Shown here: piece by piece, positions 22,188 to 31,061 of the stretch
How positions within the stretch are numbered: the first letter of the stretch is position 1
Layout of the letters: the number at the start of each line of letters is the position of its first letter
Assembly (NCBI GenBank): GCA_904063045.1
Contig: CAJFCJ010000128.1
Coordinates: forward strand, 69,236 to 100,296
DNA: 31,061 nucleotides
Direction: 5' to 3'
From: Dimorphilus gyrociliatus
Taxonomy: Eukaryota; Annelida; Polychaeta; Dinophilidae
The notes under the pieces: generated by a model
Databases searched by the model: none
What the model was told of the DNA's origin: nothing
What the model saw: the letters and a program-made list of their open reading frames with translations, nothing else
Translations under genes and position numbers: made by a program

Positions 22188-22545
22188 GAGGTTTGCCTCT
22201 GATATCCAATCATCACTTTACAGTTGCCGAAATGTGTAGTTCATATTTATGTTTAGTAAGAGGATGTTAGAAGGTTGAACATTTAGGAAGGTTAATTGAA
22301 TTATAACTTGGCCACACCCTAGGCAAGTTAATTAAATTATAACTTGGCCAAAACTTTATTGGTAATTAAAGATGAGCCTTGAAGCTGACTAATCAGACTT
22401 ATGTTTGGCCAATGTTATAGCATTTTCTTGCATAGGTTTTAAGATGTACATGTATAAGTTGCATCAAATAATAGAGTTCAAGCATGTTAAATATAACCAA
22501 AGTTGTACAATATCAATCAGAAATTTGATTGTTTTAACGAAATAG
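22188..22545 (+). repeat. Dispersed repeat B, copy 2
   Basis: Second copy of the element at 17500-17925. Two well preserved adjacent units of TTAATTGAATTATAACTTGG plus CCACACCCTAGGCAAG give a 36 bp period at about 22290-22360. The copies differ by several short deletions. It stands away from any reverse transcriptase relic, consistent with a solo LTR or a short interspersed element. Confidence 0.75.
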
Positions 22546-23345
22546 GCCTAATTATTGAAAGAAATAAGCATGAATTTTGTTTAGGAATTTTATCGATAAT
22601 GATAGAATAATATAACTTTCAATAGGATTTTTAGATCATTTGTGCGCATGCAATTAGAAAACAGTCAATTATAACTATGGTAAAACTGATTATGAATAGA
22701 ATGATTGAAAACATGTTATATATAACTATCTATATTTGACAAGAAGAAACAAATATGACAGATCTTAAATATTTTAAATATTTAAAAACTGGTTAAAATT
22801 TGGTTAATTAAATAATTTTCTTATGAAATTTTAGACAAATGTTCTATTTTCTTTGTTTTTTTTGCAGTATTCCTGTCATAATACTGTCAATATTAACCAT
22901 TGTAAACAATATTCAATTACACTAATTCAACTGATGTTTTTAGGCGTATGTTTTACTTTGAAATTCTTTTTAGAGATATATATAACCAATTGGAAATTGA
23001 GGTTAGACTTTGTTTTTCAATGTAAGATATTCAACAGTTCCTTTATAACTCAAAAGAAATATGTAGCCTATAACTTATTACCATTAATTAGTGTAACATT
23101 CACGTTCATAATCACGTGACTCTTGTTATACTTTCTTAATTTTTCACTATTATTATTCGATGGCTCTTACTGTCTCAAAAGTAAGAGCTTTTGAAATTAG
23201 AATTTAAACTACTCGCTAGGTGTCGCAACTAAATCAATAAAGTAGCTATAGAAATTTGCATATAACCAAAATTAACAAAACAGATCTCATAGTTTCATAA
23301 GCACTTAGGCACTTAGATAGATCTGGTCAAATTTCTTTCAAGATA
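22546..23345. other. Intergenic stretch upstream of the methyltransferase-like gene
   Basis: No supportable gene. An 88-codon frame at 22853-23119 is hydrophobic by AT-rich chance and shows no family signature. Confidence 0.3.
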
Positions 23346-24392
23346 TGAGACAGTCAAAAGGAATCTATTTCTGTAGTTTTGCTATAAGCCTTATGGTTAT
23401 AGTTGGATTTTTTTTAACTCCTAACAAAAACTTTATGCAACAAAATGATAAAACTAATTTCAGTACAGATATCTTTACAGATTTAGAATTTAAATTAGCG
23501 GATTGTTTTACAATCTATTTATAGATGTGGAAGAAATCATCATTTGGTTCCATTCTTCAAGGAAGACAATTTCTTTCAATTTATTGGTCCTTTTCTACAA
23601 ATATTTTCAAAAAGATTACATAATTTCACTACAGATGGATCTATAAACAACAGATTTGCTTTATGGTCATTCTTGAGGATAATGCAACCTGAGCACGTGA
23701 TTGAAAGTGGTGCCAACAAAGGTTATGGAACATGGCTTATCCGCAAAGCTCTACCCAAAGCAAGAATTACAGTGATTAGTCCAACAACACCAAACCAATA
23801 TTTAGATAAAAGAAACTCAACGAAATATTTTACGAGTAAGAAATTTTTGGATTTCAACAGAATTGATTGGTCGAAAGAGAAGATTAATCGTGAAAAGACA
23901 ATCGTCTATTTCGACGATCATCAATCAGTTTATAAAAGAATTGTTCAAGCTGCTAAACACGGATTCAAGCATATCATTTTTGATGATAACTATCTTGCAG
24001 GTTCGACCAGTGGCCTAAGTAATAATCTTTCCGTAAGACAGGCTTGCGACGCGGCTGGATGTCTAGTTAAAGTCTCATCCCAATTCTATACAAAATGATA
24101 CATTGATAATTTTGGATCTATTAATAAATCATTCGAATTGAGTTCAGAATTTCGACAAAAAGTTGGCAGTGATCTTGACAAATTACTATCAGTTATCTAC
24201 GAACCACCATATCTATGCGATGTGTTAAATTACCCATCGAATCCGCAGCAGAAGATTACTTATGAACTATTTAGAAACACTGTAAATCCTTTGTTGTCAA
24301 CGAAACACTGCATTAATATTCGAAGAAATATAAGATTACTGTCTAGAGGATTTGCAAGCTACGCAAACACAGTGTATGTTCAATTAAAATAA
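23346..24392 (+). pseudogene. Membrane-anchored or secreted methyltransferase-like protein, interrupted by a frame break and an in-frame TGA
   Basis: An ATG at 23346 opens a short basic start and a hydrophobic anchor (IYFCSFAISLMVIVGFFL). The frame must shift near 23500-23525 to reach the main domain, 23544-24392. There, PEHVIESGANKGYGTWLIRK resembles the glycine-rich SAM-binding motif I of class I methyltransferases, followed by TIVYFDDHQS, KHIIFDDNY and VRQACDAAG. This block pattern recurs in unnamed eukaryotic proteins, so the function is uncertain. A TGA at 24096-24098 interrupts the frame, yet the same frame stays open for 97 more codons with protein-like content (SVIYEPPYLCDVLNYPSNPQ). 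No splice pair explains either break. It is a recently damaged gene, a sequencing error, or (less likely) a recoded TGA. Confidence 0.55.
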
Positions 24393-24517
24393 AAGTTTTT
24401 GATGGTTGAACAACAAATTATTGTAATAAATGTTTACCCATATAATCATTCTTATTGGATATTTTTCTTGCAATAAAAGTGTTGATATCCACTGCTTTTT
24501 CAAAAAACATTCCTTAC

Positions 24518-25322
24518 CTAAATCTATCAAGAGAGTTGTCTTTGAATTATCATCTTTCAACAATGCCTCTACAGTATCTTCTCTGATGTAGTCAAATATT
24601 TGGCTGTTGAAATTTTGCTTTTTCACCACTGCAGATAGACTGTTGGCTTCCTCATCTATTTGACTAACATTTATAGAGAGCAGCAGTTGGTGTTTTAACT
24701 GATAAGCCGCCTCCTTGTCGTTGGACCAGTTGTAGATGATTTGTTGACTTTGAAGAGTCTTACCTGCTCCAGGACATCCCACAAATATCCATTTCTTTTC
24801 TTTTATTTTTTTTTCAAATATTTCTTGAAAAACCTCTTCTTCCTCAAGTTCAACTGTTGTTTCTTCATTTTCAACATTTTCCTTAGTCTGTGACAGTTTT
24901 AATGGAACTCTAAAACTATCTAATTTTTGTCTATTATTTTGTCTCAATGGAAGGATTGGAACATTTGAAAGTTCTTCTTTTCGCCTCATTTTGACAAGTT
25001 TTATCAAATTTTCCCAAACTTCAACTTTCTTTTCGTCGGTAAAGTTTTGAGCCAACTGTTGTGATTGTTTATTGTCCATTTCACTGAACAGTCCCGTCAG
25101 GGAGAATTCATTGTTGAAAATATCATTAATAGTTGCATCTATTATTTTTGCTTTGTCATTGCTTTCTTCATAGCTTTGCTTATTGTCTTGACCTTGTTCA
25201 CAGTTGTAGACGCCTTCCTGTACAAGAAAGTCGGTAGCGAAAAAAAAATTGTTTTTATTATCAAGTAATTTTTGCAACTTTGTTTCATGTTTGGTCAATA
25301 GTAGTCTTCTAACAGCATCCAT
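24518..25322 (-). CDS. CARD-NACHT (NOD-like receptor) 5' exon, gene incomplete
   Basis: The ATG at 25322 (ACCATGG context) starts a CARD-like helical domain, residues about 1-95 (RRLLLTKHETKLQKLLD; FLVQEGVYN). An acidic linker follows, then a NACHT P-loop, FVGCPGAGKT (about residue 185), and the start of Walker B, TTLLIDL. The exon ends there at a clear donor (G then GTAAGG, after 24518) in phase 1. The rest of the NACHT domain, winged helix and LRRs are not found downstream on this strand, where the opposite-strand methyltransferase-like gene begins 126 bases away. NLRs sense intracellular danger or microbial products and recruit caspases through CARDs. The exon is intact; the gene is either split by a large intron, truncated or misassembled. 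Confidence 0.8.
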
Positions 25323-25480
25323 GGTTTTTTTTCTCTGCTAGCTTTTTGCTTTCTCTTCTCCCTGTGAAAACATGTGAAAGAAAAAGCTATGAATGGCCTA
25401 AATAAAAAAAGCCAACCATTGACAACAAATTGTGTTTATTTGCTAAGTGAAAAGAAGCGCCTATGTGCTTTCAGTCTTAT

Positions 25481-25640
25481 CCAAGTTGTCTAGATTAAAT
25501 AGAAAAACGAAACTAGAAAATAGCTACTTATACTTTCATTCTTACGTTGCGTTTGTAAACAGTAACTTTTTCAATCCAAGTTGTCTAGATTAAATAGAAG
25601 AGCGAAACTAGAAAAAACCTACTTATATTTTCATTCTTAT
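25481..25640 (+). repeat. Two-copy direct repeat, 95 bp period
   Basis: About 65 bases starting CCAAGTTGTCTAGATTAAAT at 25481 are repeated from 25576 with few differences, separated by about 30 unrelated bases. It lies just upstream of the CARD-NACHT exon, so it could sit in its promoter or 5' region. No coding content. Confidence 0.85.
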
Positions 25641-25659
25641 ATTTACTTTTAAGATTAGG

Positions 25660-26482
25660 CTTGGGTTTGTAAAGGGTTTGTTTGAACAGAATTCTCACAC
25701 TTCAAGGGTCCCAATTGTTTGTGGGAAACAGTCAAAGGAAAAATACCCCAAAATTGATGTTTAGAACTATTCCATTTACAATAGAAAATATTTCCTGGAG
25801 GTTGAAGATTTTCAATCCTGTCGACTTTTATATCTTCAAACTACAAAAAAACAGCCTGTGAACAAATATTTACAAGATAAAAAAGACTCACATAAGAGCC
25901 TTGTTGGAACATGGCGTAAATTTATCAACTATAGATACGACTACGTAATACCATTGAATCTGTGAGAACATGAAATTGGTAAACTTTGAGAAAACTGATA
26001 ATCTAACTAACCCTGTGTGTGGGAACTTTCTAGAAATATGTCAAAAACAGATAAGAATTTGAAATGATGAAAATTCTTTGAGAGCTTACATCAGTTCCAT
26101 TAGAATGAATTATATTACTAGGCCAATTTTGATGAAATTGGAAGCAAAATCAATGACTAAGAATTGAAATTGTAAAGTTTCCAAAGTACTCACATAAATA
26201 GAACCTTCCAGTCTGTCTTTTAACTAGTTCATTAAACTATTATTGAGGAGTGTAGCTATAGCAATGATAAGAAAACAGTAGTCTTGTACAACTAACTGTA
26301 ATGTGTAACGATTGCAAAAATTGCCAAAATCAACACATTTATTAAGCACTTTATATACTTTTTTCAACACTCCCGACCTCACATCTGGTATATTGTCCCA
26401 ATACAACAAGATCAAACGTGCCCGACGTAGGAGGAAGCCTGTAAAATATTTTCAGGGCGCTATTTTGGGAGATGTCTGACAG
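25660..26482. other. Intergenic stretch
   Basis: No coding frame or repeat family that I can support between the direct repeat and the microsatellite. Confidence 0.3.
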
Positions 26483-26514
26483 ACATTCATACATTCATAC
26501 ATTCATACATTCAT
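26483..26514 (+). repeat. Microsatellite (ACATTCAT)4
   Basis: Four perfect tandem copies of an 8-base unit. Confidence 0.95.
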
Positions 26515-26644
26515 AGCATAGTCAAGATGACATTCATCAATTTAGAGAGATAATCATTAGAAGGACTCTAAACAAAACATAGAATATTATGAGTTTTTTC
26601 ACGATTACTAATAGCTTCAGTCTATTGAGAAAAACAAAAACAGT

Positions 26645-27565
26645 TCAAGCGATAGAGTTATTTTCTGAAGGAAATATCTGGCCATTGCAATTCAAATATT
26701 TCTTTAACAGGACTTTAACATGAACATTACTGATCAAAAGTATAAATGATATAATTCCAGGTGCCATTAACAAAATTATTTCCAAAATAAGAGATATTTT
26801 GTAACTGATGCTAAGCAGATTGGATGAAAATTTTTTTAAAAGAATAAGATAACATATCCATAGAATTACAACAAACAATAGCTGGAATACTGTAATTTTT
26901 GATGATTTAGATATTGATTGAGATTGTTTCATTTGAGTATTCATTAATTTTGCATGTCTTCTAGCCACTTTTAAAATTAGAAAATATAATAATAAACTTG
27001 CCAGAATTGGTCCAAAAGAAAGTACAAAATATATATAAAATACTACACCTTGCTTTGAAACAAAATTAAAACAAATCAGAGGATCTGATAAATCTGAAAA
27101 TATTGGAATTAACGAGAGGAAAATTGATGAAAGATTTACGAGTATCAAGGAAAACAATTTTACTTTTATATTACAATATTGATTATATTTAAAAGGATAA
27201 TTTATTAATAAATATCTAGTTGAAAGTAAACCCAAAAAATTGAACTGAGATTGAGTATTCATTAAACTGGGTACAATTAATATTACCGAACACATTATTG
27301 GAGATAATTCAATCACAAATCCACTATCTGTGCTAACATTGATGAAGAAAAACCATAAAACTAAAAGGAGGTTATTTAAAGATAGCGGAAAGATGAAATA
27401 TCCAAAAGATTCTCTAGCAGATTTCGATATAATAAACAGCAATAAAATTAGAGATGATAGAAAGAATCCAAAGATTAATTCCAGATATAAAAGTAATTTT
27501 AATGCAACACTCTGAAATTTGGTTACATCATACAAAACTTTATAGCCAATATTTGAAGAATTCAT
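26645..27565 (-). CDS. Rhodopsin-family (class A) GPCR, intronless, 306 aa
   Basis: Seven hydrophobic helices in one open frame. Landmarks: a short extracellular start with an N-glycosylation-type NSS; TM3 cysteine in PIMCSVI, likely paired with LICF in ECL2; STRYLLINYPFKY in place of the DRY box and following loop; a basic third loop (VARRHAKLMNTQMKQSQSIS); and a degenerate TM7 without NPxxY (APGIISFILLISN). The order and loop lengths fit class A receptors, but it is not a close paralogue of the GPCR at 8385-9248. Ligand unknown. The missing NPxxY and changed DRY suggest unusual signalling or fast evolution. Confidence 0.8.
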   Translation of the reverse strand: MNSSNIGYKVLYDVTKFQSVALKLLLYLELIFGFFLSSLILLLFIISKSARESFGYFIFPLSLNNLLLVLWFFFINVSTDSGFVIELSPIMCSVILIVPSLMNTQSQFNFLGLLSTRYLLINYPFKYNQYCNIKVKLFSLILVNLSSIFLSLIPIFSDLSDPLICFNFVSKQGVVFYIYFVLSFGPILASLLLYFLILKVARRHAKLMNTQMKQSQSISKSSKITVFQLLFVVILWICYLILLKKFSSNLLSISYKISLILEIILLMAPGIISFILLISNVHVKVLLKKYLNCNGQIFPSENNSIA

Positions 27566-27750
27566 CTGTTTTTCTTATCTCTGCACCAATTCTTTTATAT
27601 TTTACTAATCTAGACAGAGAAGTCAAAGAATAAGTGATAATTTATGTATGCAATGGGATAATTGCCTTTAAAAGCATTTTGTTTTTTTTCCTTCTTATTC
27701 AATAAAACTCTGAAACTAAACATCTAAATTCTTTTTATGTTAATAATTTA

Positions 27751-28356
27751 TTAGTAGATGGATAAAGCCTGGTTGCTGGGCTTTATTGCTTCAACATACT
27801 TTCCATTAATTTGAAAAATAGCACTAGTATGACTCTGAGCAGATGGAATAACATTAACATTTTTTCTTCCAATATCTCCAATTAGTCCTCCATAGACGCT
27901 TGTCAAAATGTTGAAATTGTTGAATTTGATATTTAGATAATGACCTGTCAAGTAGTTGTCTTCTTTTGAAATTATTACTTTTAGATTTGTAAGATTTTTT
28001 CTCAGAAATATTTCAATTTTATTTCTGGATAGTACTGCTCTTGGGCCACCTGTTGGAAGATAGAAATAATCTAGTGTTAATTGAACAGCTCTTTTATTTC
28101 TAACAGGGTCAAATTGAATTACGTGAAAGTCGTTTGGTTGTATGGAACCATGTAATCCAGAAGGATTATGCATTGTAGGTGTACCACCTTTAAGAACTAT
28201 GACAGAAAGATAAATTGGAGTTAAATCTACAGCACTTGATCCAACATTCTTAATCTCTATATAATCTTGTTCATAATTTATTTCATTCAGCAAAAGGGTT
28301 TGCAATGAAGTTTGCAGTAGAATTATATTTAGTAAAACTAAAAGAAATTTCTGCAT
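27751..28356 (-). CDS. Secreted lamin-tail-domain/ITIH C-terminal-like protein, single exon, 201 aa
   Basis: Signal peptide MQKFLLVLLNIILLQTSLQ, then the first half of a lamin tail domain (LLLNEINYEQDYIEIKNVG, VDLTPIYLSV) and NKRAV...DYFYL. The second half of that domain, present in the paralogue at 18038-19212, is missing here. The C-terminal domain follows directly: KIEIFL, YLTGHYLNIKF, YGGLIGDIGRK, TSAIFQINGKYVEA. The last ~30 residues with the CWF motif of the paralogue are absent, so the protein is shorter at two places yet has an intact frame. It is probably extracellular; the role is unknown. The best alternative is a truncated paralogue that is still expressed. Confidence 0.8.
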   Translation of the reverse strand: MQKFLLVLLNIILLQTSLQTLLLNEINYEQDYIEIKNVGSSAVDLTPIYLSVIVLKGGTPTMHNPSGLHGSIQPNDFHVIQFDPVRNKRAVQLTLDYFYLPTGGPRAVLSRNKIEIFLRKNLTNLKVIISKEDNYLTGHYLNIKFNNFNILTSVYGGLIGDIGRKNVNVIPSAQSHTSAIFQINGKYVEAIKPSNQALSIY

Positions 28357-28412
28357 TTTTTTAAAATATTCACTCCTCTAGCCCTATTTGTTGAGTTCTA
28401 TTTTAAATCAAC

Positions 28413-28423
28413 CATTTATATAG
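28413..28423 (-). promoter_or_regulatory. Candidate TATA box of the second lamin-tail-domain gene
   Basis: CTATATAAATG on the minus strand, about 60 bases upstream of the ATG at 28356, a usual distance for a short 5' leader. Confidence 0.45.
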
Positions 28424-28439
28424 TCATGCAAAGCCTTTA

Positions 28440-29264
28440 GATTATTTTAGGGTTGGTTATGAAAATCATAAAAGTTTTTAGTACTTTTTAGATATAATTG
28501 AAGAGAATTCTCAATAAACAACCTGTCCTATTCACATTCATTAGCCTATCTTGCACTTTTGAAAGAGACTGGCAACATTAATTTGTTTTTTATCACCTTA
28601 GTAAGAAAACTATATAATAAAATGTTCTTTTTAATATATAATTGAATAAAGTATATAAAATTCTTCAAATGCCATCAACAATGTACGCAATTTTTAGAAA
28701 TATTATTGATCCTAGCTATTTTTCTTATTTAGGCAATTTTACAAAATTAAAATCTCTTCCTATTTTCATTTAAGAGAGGAATGCACTTCAGTTTAATATG
28801 GATTATTTAATTCCAATTTCAAACTCATCATTGTAAATAGGCTCTGAATGAAAGGCCTGGAATCCAGCTCTTTGTCATCTCATAATTATTCTCTAATGTG
28901 TTTGGATTGTGTTTGAAGGGGAGAGGGAAAGTCCAGTATTCACTAGTGGGCTGTATATAATTTACAGACTGTCTTGGTATTGTGGATAGTGAATCTATGA
29001 CATATGCATCTATGTCATATATTATTCCCTAGTTGAGGAAATATGGCTTTAACCTTATCTGTTGTCATCATCTGGAAATCATTATTGTGTATGATATGTC
29101 AGTCATTCAGGCAAGAAGAGTTACACATGAGTTTCTTTTAAATATCATTTAGTTAAGTTTTTACATAAGTGCTTTTGCTTTCTTATTATTGATTTTTTAA
29201 TGATTTTTTTCTTATTTGGTCTTGAGACATTATTACTCTGACAATGTTTGGGGGATTTATAATT
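28440..29264. other. Intergenic stretch
   Basis: No gene or repeat recognised; AT-rich throughout. Confidence 0.3.
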
Positions 29265-29775
29265 TTAATATTTCTGAATATGACAACCCTCATTTTCAAT
29301 GCATTTACTAATCCTACCCCCCATCCCTGTATATAATTTTTGTAGCAAGTCAGGACTTTGTCTTATAACCTGTTATGAACATTTTTTAATTTTCTCCCAC
29401 AGTTCATTCCCAGATTGAAATTGTGCCCCATCATACACTAAATTCTTTGTCAGGTGCCACATATTTTCTATTGGGCTAAGGTCAGGGCTCTTTGCTGGCC
29501 AATCAATTGGATTTATACCATTCATTCTAAAGGCCCTCCTATTAGCTCTTGCAGTGTGGCAGCCTGAGTTGTCTTGTTGGAAGGCATAATTCCGGCCCAT
29601 TTTGAGTGATATCTCTTCAGTGACAGGAAGAACATTTTCCACAACAAATCAGCTATATGTTTGGGCTGCCAAGTTTTGACTAATCCTCCAACCTCAAACA
29701 CCCCATCTGAGGTTATTGGTCCCAAACCATTACTCCACCTCTTCCCATATTTTTTGTTACACTAAAATTTTTTTC
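29265..29775 (-). pseudogene. Tc1/mariner transposase relic, C-terminal half
   Basis: From VTKNMGRGGVMVWG (near 29760-29720) through FQQDNSGCHTARA (second catalytic aspartate) to WPAKSPDLSPIENMWHL (catalytic glutamate) and a terminal LYTGMGGRISKCIENEG. A one-base break lies near 29640 and an in-frame TAA sits at 29373-29375, so it is inactive. The first catalytic block is absent. The end abuts repeat A copy 2 within a few bases. Confidence 0.88.
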
Positions 29776-29777
29776 AC

Positions 29778-30162
29778 TGTGCACTTAGAAATAATGAGTG
29801 AACGAATACTTAGACTTTAGATATAAGGCAACATTAGAAAGACTTCTATTTTATAGGAATTACAATGGTGCAACTATAGAAATACTTCTATTTCATAGCA
29901 ATTATAATAGTGGAACTTTAGAAAAACTTTTAATTCATATTGTTAGCTTTCAGTACTTTAGAAAGAACTCTATTTCGTAAGAAATAGACTCTTTAACTGT
30001 AAGAGACATTGTCTACTTGGGAATTAACAAAGGAACAAAGAACATGGAAAAGATGCATATCAAATACCAGATGCTGATGAGGCAGCCTGTTTGCAGTGGC
30101 ACATGTTTGCATGTGGCCCTAATCTAATGATTATATTTTATACAGTATGTGTGATATAACAG
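29778..30162 (+). repeat. Dispersed repeat A, copy 2 (about 385 bp)
   Basis: Colinear with 11347-11726. The ~41 bp internal units are clearer here (ACATTAGAAAGACTTCTATT, ACTATAGAAATACTTCTATT, ACTTTAGAAAAACTTTTAAT, ACTTTAGAAAGAACTCTATT). The hairpin is CACATG, TTTG loop, CATGTG at about 30100-30115. It is next to the Tc1 relic, which may be chance or shared insertion preference. Confidence 0.85.
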
Positions 30163-31061
30163 GAGCCTTTTTCTATCGCATCAAATAACCTTTATTATTA
30201 TTATGAATTTTTTGTTGTTCCATCATACCAGTACACCAATTAACATTTGCTGTATTAATATACTCCATTATACACAACCTGTTTATTTTTAATCTATACT
30301 AGAAATTACGCATTCATAAATAAATTCTATTTGTAGCCTGTAATTTTCATATTTACAATATAGCTCAAATTGGATGCGACAGAAAACATCCACAAATCAG
30401 TACTTTTACCCTAAGCCTAACCCAGCCCTTAGCTGTAGCTAACCTTTTCCATTACCCTTAACCCTTAAAGGAGACCCTCCTAAATACAAATCAGTTGCTG
30501 TTTTCTTTTGCCTAACCATTTCTCAATCCAAATTTTTGTCTTGAAATTTTTCATTTTGGACATTTTCTGTCAACTCCCCCAAATTGATTTAATGCAAGTT
30601 CTCTCAATGAAACTGGTAGACCAGAAGTATAGCCATGATTCAAACAAATTGAAGTTATAGACAGACTTTTGCATACTTCGCAATGAATTAGAAATAAGAT
30701 TCATAGACGCAATCATATGCTGTTTAAAACTACTAATTGCCAAGTCACAGTAGAGTTAAATCGCAAAATGATGTGTCTCTGAAAAATTCTATTCTGCCCT
30801 TTGTTGCTTTATAGCTCGATTGCAGAGCTGCTTTCGAAGTAGAACAATTCATCAACCGAGGTTTAAAAACAAATTGAAAAGATGTGAATCTTTTGAAAAA
30901 GAAATAAACCCAGTTTTACTCCATGATTAAAACATGCAGTAAAAAGAAGTAAGCAATCAATCTGATAACTGTTAGTCTTTGTTTAAACCAGTGATCCATT
31001 TCCAATCCACCATATTGACGACATCTGCCAATTAACGCAGACAGTCAGTGTCTTGACAATT
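30163..31061. other. Intergenic stretch to the window edge
   Basis: No coding frame or recognised repeat. A C-rich patch near 30410-30480 (CCCTAAGCCTAACCC and similar) is only loosely telomere-like. Confidence 0.3.

Noticed and set aside
22853-23119. 88-codon hydrophobic plus-strand frame
   Set aside because: No family motif, no splice context and the composition expected from AT-rich chance frames.
24096-24098. TGA as a selenocysteine codon
   Set aside because: No cysteine-homologue information and no SECIS-like element seen; the gene also has another frame defect, so mutation or error is more likely.
9750-25322. LRR frame at 9750-10895 as the 3' exon of the CARD-NACHT gene
   Set aside because: The missing NACHT part is not found between them and several genes, some on the other strand, intervene; kept only as a possibility.
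30410-30480. CCCTAA/TAACCC-like patch
   Set aside because: Units are irregular and few; not a telomeric tandem array.
1-31061. CRISPR arrays, operons, ribosome binding sites, tRNA or rRNA genes
   Set aside because: None seen; gene structure is clearly eukaryotic and no cloverleaf or rRNA-like sequence was recognised by eye.

Overview
The window comes from the nuclear genome of an invertebrate metazoan whose phylum I cannot fix. Evidence: strongly AT-rich DNA, split genes with short GT-AG introns (mostly 51-70 nt, mainly phase 1), animal-only domain combinations (LDLa + LRR + 7TM, CARD-NACHT, caspase, PAN, C-type lectin), Tc1 DNA transposon relics and a BEL/Pao retrotransposon relic. Nothing bacterial is present. 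A 396-base assembly gap lies at 20589-20984.

Layout. 1-1460: a TATA promoter-like stretch and the N-terminal half of a decayed Tc1 transposase. 1467-7337 (+): a 16-exon gene rebuilt here exon by exon. It encodes a ~1540-residue receptor: signal peptide, SRCR-like modules, C-type lectin domain, six LDLa modules, LRRs, a type C LGR/GRL101-like hinge, seven transmembrane helices and a kinase-like cytoplasmic tail. One base is missing in an A run. 8385-10895 (-): an intronless rhodopsin-type GPCR and an NLR-style LRR protein. 11.3-12.4 kb: dispersed repeat A and retroelement-like landmarks. 13.1-15.5 kb (-): an orphan SRCR-like first exon and a six-exon caspase whose ~180-residue N-terminus is not a recognisable CARD or DED. 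16.2-17.9 kb: BEL/Pao relic and repeat B. 18.0-19.2 kb (-): a secreted lamin-tail-domain protein with an ITIH C-terminal-like domain. 21.3-21.8 kb (-): a secreted PAN/apple protein that runs toward the gap. 22.2-22.5 kb: repeat B again. 23.3-24.4 kb (+): a methyltransferase-like gene with an in-frame TGA. 24.5-25.3 kb (-): a CARD-NACHT exon. 26.6-28.4 kb (-): a second GPCR and a second lamin-tail-domain protein. 29.3-30.2 kb: the C-terminal half of a Tc1 transposase next to repeat A copy 2.

Together the genes look like a fast-evolving sensory and innate-immune neighbourhood: a hybrid lectin/SRCR/LRR GPCR, a CARD-NACHT sensor exon, an NLR-type LRR protein, a caspase, and secreted PAN and lamin-tail proteins. 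That they cooperate is inference from content and proximity only; no operon-like organisation is expected in such a genome. Several genes carry single-base frame breaks next to short A/T runs, so assembly error and real decay must be separated before calling pseudogenes.
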